Source: Pontederia crassipes (lineage: Eukaryota; Streptophyta; Magnoliopsida; Commelinales; Pontederiaceae). From it: a DNA stretch of 64,000 nt. Location of the stretch: the NCBI GenBank assembly GCA_030549335.1, contig CM060196.1, positions 70,888,139-70,952,138 of the forward strand, in the 5' to 3' direction. Shown here piece by piece: positions 48,401-60,400 of this stretch (position 1 is the first letter of the stretch; every line of letters starts with the position of its first letter). Position numbers and translations under genes: made by a program. The notes under the pieces are model-generated. The model was not told where the DNA came from and ran no database searches. It worked only from the letters and a program-made list of their open reading frames with translations.

Positions 48401-51400
48401 CAGTACTTCTGTTCACCATACTATTAAATGCATATTTTGTTTGTGAAAGTGTTCTATCCCATTGTTTTGGTTTGTCATCTGATAAAGCCCGAATCAAGTT
48501 GCCAAGTGTCTGGTTAACCACTTCTGTTTGGTCATCAGTTTGAGGGTGGCATGTACTACTAAAGATCAAGGTTGTATCAAATCGTTTCCTTAATGACTTC
48601 CAGAAATAAGACATAAACTTTGAATCTCTATCAGATGTGATTGATTTAGGTACCCCATGAAGTCTAATGACCTCCTAGAAGAAAAGACTTGCTACATGAC
48701 TCGCGTTAGCAGTTTTTTTGCATGGGATGAAGTGTGCCATTTTTTGAGAAACGGTCAACTACCACAAGATAGAATCTGAGCCTTTTTGTGTGCGAGGAAG
48801 ACCCAAGACGAAATCCATTGAAAGGTCTTCCCAAGGACCTTCTGGAATAGGCAGTGGCTTGAGTCTGTAAGTGCTTTAAAGCCTCATTATATTGCATGAA
48901 TTGCACTCACCTACCATGCATTCGGCTGATAGTGGCTTGAGTCTGTAAGTGCTTTAAAGCCTCATGATCTGTATGCAAAATGAATTTTTGTTGGATGAGA
49001 TAATGCTCCCAATGCTTGAGAGCTTGTTTGATGATTGCGAAACTTCTGTCAGCTTCCTCTCCACATTGGAACTTTCCTTTCTTTAAGAAAGACGTTATTG
49101 GTGTCATTATACTTCTAAAATCACGGATGAACCTACAATAGAACGAGGCTAATCCATGAAAGCTACGAACTTCTATGACAGTTTTTGGAATTGGCCATGA
49201 AACGATCGCCAACTTTTTGAGGATCCACCTGAATACCTTGAGAGCTAATAATGAATCCAAGGAAAAGTAATTGATCAGTAGCAAATGAACATTTTTTGAG
49301 ATTAACATAGAGTTGATGTTGGCGCAAAATAGTCAAAACCTCTCTAAGATGAATAAGGTGTTAAGCTTCAGATTTGCTAGAGACCAGGATATCGTCAAAG
49401 TAGACAACTATTGACTTCCCAATGAGAGATTTGAGTATGTGGTTCATTAGTCTCATGAATGTGCTTGGGGCATTTGAGAGTCCAAAAGGCATCACCAGCC
49501 ATTCAAAAAGGCCATCTTTAGTTTTAAAAGTTGTCTTCCACTCATCCCCGGGCTCCATTCGAATATGATGATAACCACGTCGTAGGTATAATTTGGAAAA
49601 GAGTTGAGACCCTCTCAACATTTCTAACGTGTCATCCAATCTAGGAATTGAAAATCTATCCTTTCTTTATTAATTCATCCACTTGATCTTGTAAAATATG
49701 ATTTTGTTTTGGACTTAATCGGTAGTGGGGAAGGTTTGGAAGACTTGAACCTGGTATTAGATCAATATGATGTCGAATGTCTCGCATGAGAGGTAATCCA
49801 TCAGGTAATTCTTCAGGAGTGATGTCTTTGAATTCTGAAATTAAATTTTGGATTGCCTTTGTAGTGTGTTCTTGAGATGGAGGAAGCTCCTCTATGCACA
49901 CAAATGCATAAGCCTTTCCACTGTCTTTTACTTCAGAAATGAACTCATCTGCCCGTTCAATCAAGTAGACATTCTTCAAGCTATTTTCTTTAATTACTAC
50001 TGAATCATGCTGTAATGGTAATAAAGAGATGCGTTTTCCATCTTTAGAAAACTTTTAGATGTTGTCTCGCTCTAGATGAGTTGCATTAACATCAAATTGC
50101 CAATGACGACCCAAGATGATGTGGCTTGCATTCATATCCAATACATCACATGTGTCCACTTCTTTATAACTCTTGCCAATTGATAAAGATACCTTACACA
50201 ATTGTGTAACTTCTTTGTTAGTGCCTTTACTAATCCAACTAACTCTATGTGGTGAAGGATGAGGTTCTGTTTTCAATTCCAACGTGTCCACCATTTTTTT
50301 TGGAACTATGTTTTCAGAGCTCCCACTATCAATAATGACTTTACAAAATTTACCTTTCACTGTGCAACGGATTCGGAATATTTCATGTTGCCGAGAGTCC
50401 TATTCTCTCCTAGGCATTAATAATAGGCGTTGCACGACACTCGAGAGATGTTCTCCATCTTCATCAACACAGGTTTCTTCTTCAATATCATATTCATTCA
50501 TTAGTTTCTTTTTCATCCTCTATTATTCGTGCTGAATGGAGTGCTGGACATTGTGGGCACTCATTGGATCGGTGGCCTAATTGTCTACAACGATAGCAAA
50601 CAATAGAATTGGACTTCCCATATGAGTTAAAAGTCCTTTTAGCATTATCAGCACTCGTAGGTTTTGATTTAGAGCTGGTTGGTTTCCAACTTCTTCAATT
50701 GAGGAAGTTTTGATGAATGGCGTGCGCTTGCCATCTTAGTAGTCTCAGCAGAACGAAATTGTACCTTGGCTCCTCGTTCTAGTTGACGTTCAACAGTTTC
50801 TGCCAAGGTGATTGCAGTGGCCATGGTGTTAGGAGTCTGCATCTCTACTTTGTCTCTGATGTTAGACCTCAAACCATTTAAGTATCGATCCACCTGTTGT
50901 GGTTCTAGTTCAACCAGGTTGTTGCGAGATGTTAGACGATCGAATTTCGCTGTATAGTTCCGCACTAGCCTTCCACCCTGTCTGCAATTCTGTAACCGTT
51001 GGCATAGAATCTATTAGATAGTTTGTTGGAAGATATCGATCCCACAACATTTGCTTCATTTTCCTCCAACTCCGTATTGGTTGTTTATTTTTCTGCACTC
51101 GCAAAGACTGAATTTGCTCCCACCATGCAGATGCTCCTCCTTTTAAACGATATGCCACCAAGTTTGCTTGCTTATGTTCTGGGATTTCCATGTTCTCAAT
51201 GAATCGTTCGACCTCCGAAATCCAATCCAAAATTTCTTCAATGGGTAGATGACCATTGAAGTGGGGCAATTCAATTTTCATCCTAAAATCAGGTTGTCCG
51301 TGTGCAAAATTTCTTCTTGGTTCAACAACTAACTCTTCTTCACTATCGCTGTCCACCGAAGAAGTGGCTGTTCGTTGTTGTTGATTTTCTTGGGTTGCTT

Positions 51401-54400
51401 CTGGTTGGACACGTGTCTGAATAGGACCTTGATTCGTAAGTAATTTTTCGATGGCAGCATTAAGGAGATCTACCTTTGCTTCTAATCCTTCAAACTCTTT
51501 TCTAGTTGGAATATCAGCCGTGATCTCTTCCTCGCTCTGATACCACTTGACGCAGCGGTAAGGAATTTGGTATAGAAATTTAAATAAAGCCAACAACAAA
51601 CCCTAGGCTCGATGAACGGTGTTCTATTACAACGTGCAAGTAAGCCTATGTTACGCTTGAAAGATCTCCAAAAAACAAACGTCGATGACGCCGGTTCAAG
51701 CGGACGATAATCGACAAATAAACTAGCAGGAATCCACTAGCACCTTAGAAGAAATTCAAGGTCAAAATCGTGTGCACACAAACTCAGAAATTCAGAAAAC
51801 TCTGAACTGGAACTTTAATTAAAGAGATAATACTGCTTCTAACTCTTACAAGTCAGGCCAATATATAGGGATTCCAAACTAGCAATACTATTAGCACTAG
51901 GACTCCTATAGCAAAAGGAAAACACAATCCCACCAGCATTAGGACTCATAACCTAACAGAAATAAACTAATAGGAAATAAACTAATAGGAAATAACAACC
52001 CTAATAGTATTAAGACTCCTAAGAAAAATAAACTAAAAAGGAAATAACAATCCTAACAGCATTACGACTCCTAACAGATTCTTCAAATCTGAATCAAACT
52101 AAGTTGTTGACCACTAGAATTTTGTACAGCAGCAGAATTCTCTCTTTTCTTGTCAATAGGATCTACACACACATGCCGGGCAGTCGAACTGGATAAGAAT
52201 AAATTAATATACGATAGTTAAATTAATAAATAGTGATATTTTTCATGTTTCTATATTCATAACAATGTATTGTTGATTGAGTTTAACTTTAAATTGAAAA
52301 ACTAAAATGAGTAATCAAAGAGGAAATGAGAAGATAGAATTTAATTACTTCATCTCTCAAGCATATTTTAAATTGAAGGCACACAAATTTGAAAAAATAA
52401 TGTACTTATGGATGAAACACATTAGATCATCAAATAATTTAGGTAAGAAATGAAAAAAATTGTAACTTCAAAATTTGGTTGAGAAGGGTTAATTTTTTAA
52501 TTTTTTAATATTTTCTGTTTTCACCCAGCCGGGTCACTCAAATCACCTGGAATTTTACCAAGTCGAAGAAGGTCAAACCCTTCCCTAGGTTTCAATCGAC
52601 CCGCCGGATGTTTTAAGCCCCGGACACCTGTCTGATCGGGCCGGGTCTGGCTGGGTTTGACAACATCAATTACATTACAGTCCTTCGGGCATTAACTCAG
52701 GTTCTCAGGCACATGGATTCCTTGAGTAACAGATTTTTCTGAGAGGGTTGCGGATCTGATCGGCGAGTCCATCTTGTTGCATGGAGCAGTGTCTGTCGTC
52801 CCACTTCCCAGGGAGGACTGGTTCCAGGATCTTTGCTGGTCCAATTGAGCTCTCCTAGCTCGGTGGGTAAGGCGGATCATTGGGCCTAGAGGACAGCTTA
52901 TGACATTTGGTCTTCTTCACAGCTTCATCCTTTTGGTGGGGAGGCACTGGTTCCACGGGTGCGCCTATGTTCCCTCACTCGGCTCCTGGGAGGTTCTCAT
53001 TTTGGTGGCATGGCTGATCCTCGGGGGGTCCACTTGTGGAATCAAGGAGAGGCTCAACATCGAAGTTAGGTGGAGGCTGTTGAGTGTGTTGTCGGCTATA
53101 AAGTTTCAAGGGGATTGCGGGCGGTGGAGAATATTGTGGTTGTTGTAGCGATAGATCTTGTGATGGGTAAGGAATTGGAATTAGATGACTCTCATGGTTA
53201 TTCTCAAGGCTATGAAAGTAAGGTTTTTGGTAGTAGGATCATAACACTAGTAACCATTTTGAGCTCTCGAGTATCCAGACAATATGCACTTGATTGCTCT
53301 GGGAGCTAACTTATCAGTTTGAAAGAGGTGAACAAAGCAGTAATATCCGAAAACCGGTGGGACAGGAATGAGAGACTTTCTTGGGTATAATAGATGTAAT
53401 GGAATTTGTCCATTGAGAACTGATAAGGAAACTCGGTTAATGAGATAACCAGCTGTTCGATTGCCCCCCAAGAAACTCCACTTGGAAATTGTGCCGATGT
53501 GTGGCCGATCTGTTGCCTCTCTAGGACGGAGTCCACGCCACCCACCCCATGCGCATTGACTAGGGACAGAGGCAAGAGAATCTTGGGGTGCCATGATGGC
53601 GACCAGACAGATAATGGGAATGCCAACGAGCACTTTGCGCGTGGGCCAGGCCGTGCACAATCTGAACTTGTACATCTGGATGGGGGGTTGGTGCAAGGCA
53701 TCAATTGTGGGTCTGGCAACATGAATGTGCTGTCAGCTGATAATGACGATGAGGTGTGGGATCCTGACGAGGTGGCGCTGGTTGCTCAAGCCTGTGGAGT
53801 TAGACGTAAACGTGACCGCGGCGCCTCATCGCGCTCTGTGGAGGTCAAGACGACAACACAATGAACCTTTTGTCCTGGAACAGGCATGGCCTGGTGGGTG
53901 CTGAGCATCACAGGACACTTGGCAGATATGTTTCAGAAATGGGGAGTGGATGTGGCACTACTGCAGGAATCCAAGCTTTCTACCTGTGAGCCACATATTT
54001 GGGAGCAGATTGGCAGTTGGTGGCTGGCTCTGAACTCTACTGGAAGATCTGGTGGCTATCTGGTGGGATGGCGGGATTCTGGAGCTCTTTGGCACCAGAC
54101 AGGGACTGCACTCTATTGTATTGAAGAGAAGAAGCGATGGTTTTCCTTACTATGGGCCGAGGCGGGCATTGGATAGATGGACAACACTTCAGAAACCGCT
54201 TTCTGGCATTCCTTTTGCGGTGGCTGCAGGGAAACTTGTGAACGTGGTTATGTTTGCAAGAGATAGTGGGCGTGTCCGTTGGAGTGGAATGCAACTATCT
54301 TTCAAGGTGGCCGTGCTTACGGCGAGAATGTGGGGGCAACTTGCAGGGTCAATCTATGGGAATGGAGAAAATATATGTAATGTAGAAATATTTGTGTACT

Positions 54401-57400
54401 GGTGGAGCTGCCAACTTATCTTCTGCTTTTCCATTATGTTTCAGTTGTAATCGTGTTTTCATTAATGAAACTTCTGGAAGACTACCTCCTTGCTAGTCGT
54501 CCTCTTTCCTCTCAAAAAAAAAAAAAAAGAAAGAACACCACCTAGCCAAGAGGGAACTTTCATATGGAAGTGGAGAGTGCGAGTAACATCCAACAAGTGG
54601 TGAAGTTTTCCTTCAGCAACACCATTTTGTTGCTGAGACATTTTTGACACATGAAGTTGAGGGTAAATTACACCAACCGTCCCCCAACTTTAGGTGCTGC
54701 AACTACTCAGTCCCCAACCTTCAATATGTAACTAGATTATCCTCCAACTTTGATTTTCTTGCACGCTTCATCCAGTTGACCGATAGTAGCCGGTTTCCCG
54801 GTTAGATTGCTGACGTGGCATAATAAAAAATAGTAAAACATTATAAAATTAATAAAAAATATTATAAAATTAGTAAAAAATAAAAAAGTTCGCCTGCGCG
54901 AGCTCGTGAGGGGGGTCGGCCAACGCACCTTGTGCGAGCTCGAATGGGAGGCGTCACCAACCCCCCCCCCCCTTTTTTTCCTTGCCGCGCGGGGGGAAGA
55001 AGGGGGGGTCGGCGCCCCCCCCCCCCCGAGCTCGCTGCACGAGGGGTGCCGGCCCCTGTGTCCCCCCAACACACAGTTTTCTTCCTCACATGCGGCTAGG
55101 AAGAAAAAGGGGGGCCTGCGCCCCCTTGTGCGAGCTTGCTCGCCGGCGAGCTCGAACGGGGGGCTGCCGGTCCATTTTTTTATTAATGTTATAATATTTT
55201 TTATTAATTTTATAATAATTTATTATTTTTTATTGTGACACGTCAGCAATATATCCTGGAAACCGCTTATTACCGGTCAGGGGGACAAGGCGTGCAAGAA
55301 AAATAAAGTTCGGGATAATCTAATTACAAATTGAAGTTGAGGGACCATGAAGATATTGAACTAAAGTTGGGGAACGATCCGTGCAATTTATCCCGAAGTT
55401 GATAACTAAGAATCAAGCTCCGATCTTGATAACCAAGGATGAAATGGATTTAGGTAGGAATGGACCTATCATCCATCTAGATTGAAGTCTGCCTTCTGTT
55501 GATGGTAGAAATGAGGGGAACAAGGAAGGATGGGAGGAACAGGGAAAGGATGGTCAGATCTGATACCATGTTAAGAAACATGTTATTTCTTGATTAACCA
55601 AACACTAGTGCCTCCTTATTTATAATAAAGGCAGGCAATACATTAAAGAGAAATATGCGAAAATATTACTCCAGAATACCTAGGATGTATCAGAATATCT
55701 GAGATATTACTCAAGAATATTCACAAAATTATGTAAAGGAAGTCTGTTTAATTAGTTCTGAACCCTACTTTTTTTCCATTACTTTGTGATGTCATAATAA
55801 CTTGATGCTTCTTAACAGGGTGTAGGAAACAGGGAAGCTGTGTGGCAGCGGAGATATGTTTGTCTTGTTGGTCCATTCCTTTACATTTTGGAAAGCCCTA
55901 TATCAAGAACATACAAGCAATATATCAGGTTTCCAAACTTCACTTCTCTTTTCACGTTAAAATGGAATGACCTAAGTTGTATCTATCCTTTTCCCTCTCA
56001 AAATAGGAAAAAAAGTGGAATGATTTATAGTTTTAGGATGTCTATTGAAAGGTTGGATTTCTTTTAGGTGATATAACTCATAGGCTGAGACAGCAGTTTT
56101 TAATAGTTTCTCAATCTTCTATTTCAATTGCGTTCGTTTCTTGTCCCCCATCCTAGAATCTTGATAGGCCCCACTTTTACATCCCTCACAAATATCTATA
56201 TATACATGGATGACTAGACATTGCTAGTCATCCTATTATCCCTTAAAGAAGTGTTAATTTCTTTTGGAATTATGTGGGCAATTTTTATATATTATTGTAG
56301 GAACTGCAGTGTATGATGATAATGGGTGGTAAACACCACAAATAAGTGACTAAAAATAGGCTGAATCAAGCAAATTTCTTTCGATTCAGTTGAAGATGAA
56401 ATAGTCATCTTATTGAATGATGAAAGCTCTCTTCCATCAGTATATGCAATTGAAGTGTAGGGCTATTGGGGTGTGAATGGATCAAGTGAAATGCAAGGAA
56501 TATGAAAATGGGATGAGTGTTCTCAAACAAGTTTTAAAACCCCTTAGCTTTCACAAATCTATAACTGTACAGATCGTGTAGTGCCCCAGGGTATCGTATC
56601 CTCAAAGATTTGGAAGTTTAGGTCTGACTTTATAAACTAACTAGTTAGTTCCTATGCAACTAAAAATGCAGCAGAACATTATCTGATTTTTTGTCTTTTT
56701 GAGGAGAACATTATCTGATTTAACTAGACAAATAAGTATCAACAAGACTAAAGAAATGAGTAAGCAGCAGAATATATGAAAGATGACTAGTTCCTAACAG
56801 AAAATATAAATGCAATTTTTTTTGGTATTTTATTTAAGGATGAGAAAAGAACTATGCAGAAAGTAAAAAAATTCAAAGCCGTGGGAAAAGAGTTTCCTGG
56901 GAATGGAAGGTTCTTTAATGTCCTTGTATGAGATGATTACTGAAGTCTATAAAAGATTCAGTTCATGGGTTCTAACAATACTAAAAATGACATACTCCCA
57001 CATGAATAAGTCGAAAGCTTTGGACACAACCTCTCAGTTGGTGTCCTGAACAAAAATATGACTCCTCAGCATTCACTCTAACTCACTGTTCATTTATACT
57101 CATTTTTGAACCCTTGATAACCTACAAATCTAGAGAATAATAACTAATTGCTACTTCTCATATCACGACTCAACACAAAGGAAACTTCTCGGTTCCACAA
57201 TATAACACATTCGGTATTTTATCACTCATCTATTCAGACAACATCACAAGGACTGATTTTGAAATTACAAAAATGAGGTGAGACCATCTCTTCTTAGAGT
57301 GATCATCAATGGAAGAAAACAGTGATAGCAGTTCAGTAAAAACGGCCGTAGACTCAACCATCACTTCAGCATATTCCATTCAAAGTCCATCAATGAATCA

Positions 57401-60400
57401 GGTAAAAAACTTAACAAACATGCATTAAAAGTTAAGGTTCCAGCATCATTTCAAAATAAGTCTCTAAGTCACAACCAATCCCGGAAAACAAAGGAAAAGA
57501 AGAAAAAGTACACTACTTTATCAGTTTTTACACAAATAAAGAGATAAAAGAAGAAAGAAAACTGTACAAGCCAAAGTTAACCTAATGATGATTTAACTAG
57601 GAAAATTAGTCTAATAGTATATAAATTCATGAGGATTAATGGCGCAGCACCAGGATCTAACGAGAATAAGGAAGACAAGGATACGAGGATAGACCGAAGT
57701 ACTATCCAAGAAAGGCACATAATAGAATTCTAGTGCTTGAAACTATTGAATCCATGCTATAAACAAATGTGAATTTCTAAAGCAAAGATGGGATCGTCTT
57801 TTCTCTATTCATTGGCTCCTTTTATAGACTATTACAATAGTCTCTACTTTAGGAAATAAAAAAAGGAAACAAGAATTAAGGAAACAAAAAATATTGAAAT
57901 AACTAATGGGCCAACAAATCAGCCACCTAATTAATTCCAGCTGATTAATGTCATTATTAAGATATGATCTCCTTATAATCAGCATCGGCGAAGATTGTGC
58001 CAAGATTTGATCATTATTACGATATTCAAGATTGTGTCAGGATTTGATCATTATTATTATTATATGATTTCCTGCTAATCAACAACAACCAGAATTGTGC
58101 CAAGATCCATGGGATGTCCAACATCAATTAAAGTAAATAATAGAAATATAGTATAAATTTTCCATATGCAAAAACCAATGATCAGTAATCCTTTCCAGGA
58201 GACTTTGGGGTGGAAATTTTTGCCTTTTGTGGTCTATTTGGATTCAATGGAATGGATTCATCTTTAGAGGTGGAAGGATATATCTGGAAAATATCATAGC
58301 ACTGGCTAAGAACTGGTGTGAGAATGGATGAAAGTTTAATTCTTTGTTGTAATGTGCACAATTAAATTGGCAACATATTATAATGGATAGGTACTCCTGG
58401 TAACCAACTTTTTGGCTCTCCCCCACAAAAAAATGGTACATGTAATCCCTTTTGCATCTAGAATTACACAAGAAAGTGTTACAAAAGACCTGTTCAGTTT
58501 AGCTGATCCATTTTTCTAGCGTCCATCTTTTAGCAATCGTAATTTTGTCTATAATTGACCACTTCTTTAAAATAGTTACAACAACAACAACAACAACAAC
58601 AAAGCCTTATCCCACTAGGTGGGGTCGGCTACATGGATCATACGACGCCATTCCGCTCTATAAAATAGTTAATTTGACAATTTTATAAAGTGTACCTGTT
58701 ACATTTGGTTATTATATTATTTTGTTTACCAGCACTTTTTTCAAATGTTTTTACCCTTTTATTATTGATTGGTTACTAATAGAGCAGAATGGCGTCGTAT
58801 GATCCATGTAGCCGACCCCACCTAGTGGGATAAGGCTTCGTTGTTGTTGTTGTTGTATTATTGATTGTTTTGAATAAATTTTAAACAAGCCCTTAAAAAG
58901 CCTGGTTTCAAAATCTCATTGTTTATTTGTATCTGATATGATGGCTACATACTTCTCGTTTAATATTCTCAGTCTCCTCATTTCTATTGTACAGTGTGAA
59001 TATGTGTCTTCTTCGAAGAGAATGGGAGGGTTACTTAAACCTTTATTTGCAACATAAAGAATAACAGAAGCCTTAGCATCTCCTATTTAACCAATAACCA
59101 TATTTTCCAAGAAAACACCTATATAAGGCTGCAGAAAATCCTATGCATCATCTTTAACAACATACTGGATTAACTATTGTTGGAAGGAGTATATGATTTC
59201 AGCCCTAGGCAGGCTGTACTTCCATTCCAATGGTTTGAAGTGATGAAACTATTCTGTGGCGGAATACCTGAGGTCCACACTGTTACTCCATCGCCCTGTA
59301 CAAGAACTATCAGCCTTAGAAAATCCTTTTAAAATAAATAGTCTTGACCTGAAAAAAAAAACTAGTTTCAAGGAGTAACCATGCATTATCACACCTGAGC
59401 TGCACTGAAAACTTATAAGAGGAGAAACTGTTGGCCGTTGTTAATTACCCAGTGTCACACACACAAAGTCTTCTTCGGGAGTGGGGTTTTACCTAGTACT
59501 TGTACTCCCTTGCTTTTGCCGCTCTCCTATGGAGAGCGTACCACAAGTACATGACATTTCTTTCAGTGATATATATATACTCGGATGACAACCAAACTCA
59601 GTAGTCATCCTTTTCCTTCTCACAAAAAAAAATGATTTTGCAATTTTTATTCAGTTTATGATTTACTTTTTTTGCAGTTTAAATGGAAAACAGGTACACC
59701 AGATCCAGGCTGATTACACTGATGGTGCACAAAATATTCTAGCATTGCATGATGCTGGGCAATCAAATCAGAAGGAATGACTTTGTGGTCCTATATTCTG
59801 TTTTATATAATTTATTATGAGAAATTTTAAAGCAGATATCCTAATGTTAACCTGTTTTCACGTTACAGGTAGTGGAAAGTGCCAATGCATTGATCTTTCT
59901 ATGTGATGATGTTGAACACCTAAAAGCTTGGCAGAGCCGTCTTCAAGGTGCAATATATCGTGCAACGGTAATATTAAAGGATTAATTTCTAACTATGTGA
60001 AAATTCCTTGTGCTTTTATTATCTTCATTTTCAAATATATGTAGCAGTTATTCTCTAGTTATCCAAATTAATCTGGTTCCTACTGCTCATAGTGAACAGG
60101 TATTGTGGTGGCTGGGAGGGGCATAACATGAAATGGGATGGTGAGGGAGGAGTAGACACAGGAGGAGGAGGAGGGACATGAGGAGCATTGTTGGAAGGCA
60201 TTGAGAGTGAATGCATTGAGGTGTTATAGGGACATGAGGAGCATTGTTCAGTTTCTGACAGTGTTAGAGGGAAAAACTTAAGTGAATGCATTGAGAGTTT
60301 TGGGTTTGACAAGAGAATTTGCAAAACTGTGGGTTACATAGAGAAATTCAAAATAGTTCAAGTAGTCAAAGAGGGTTCAATCATATTTCAGCTTTCTAAT

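Larger units (their letters stand above)
44872..52140 (-). mobile_element. Ty3/gypsy retrotransposon in intron 18, split by a copia
   Basis: Minus-strand element. The left LTR is 44872-45164 plus 47652-47940, and the right LTR is 51548-52140. Beside the right LTR the reverse strand has TGGTATCAGAG (initiator tRNA-Met primer site), and beside the left LTR GCAGGGGAGCAGCC is the polypurine tract. Gag, protease, RT, RNase H and integrase follow in gypsy order. Frameshifts, stops and a short duplicated stretch near 48830-48960 break the frame. The flanks do not show a clear target duplication. Confidence 0.9.
52690..55745 (-). mobile_element. Second copia element of intron 18, split twice and partly deleted
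   Basis: Minus-strand relic. From its 5' side: truncated LTR 55571-55745 with TGTTAAGAAACATG at its inner end; primer site ATGGTATCAGATC on the reverse strand at about 55560-55572; leader to 55395; then, across the 54661-55394 transposon, integrase sequence at 54652-54530 ([16 protein letters not shown]). Across the LINE at 53491-54525, integrase continues at 53490-53160: [20 protein letters not shown], then [14 protein letters not shown]. The gag-to-integrase part is deleted, and RT and the other LTR are not recognised. Confidence 0.78.
55929..59677 (+). other. VPS13 intron 19
   Basis: 3.7 kb holding a short LINE tail (about 56165-56250), a non-coding repeat (56455-57500), a LINE 3' fragment (58195-58435), two opposed SINE tails (58577-58857) and a LINE 3' end (59466-59632). 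No host coding sequence. Confidence 0.85.

Noticed and set aside
54862-55238. Pro- and Gly-rich frames on both strands
   Set aside because: They come from the poly-C/poly-G core and inverted arms of a non-coding transposon.
59685-59700. CAG|GTACAC inside exon 20 as the real donor
   Set aside because: It would cut out the conserved end of the exon and shift the frame into exon 21. It remains possible only as a cryptic site.
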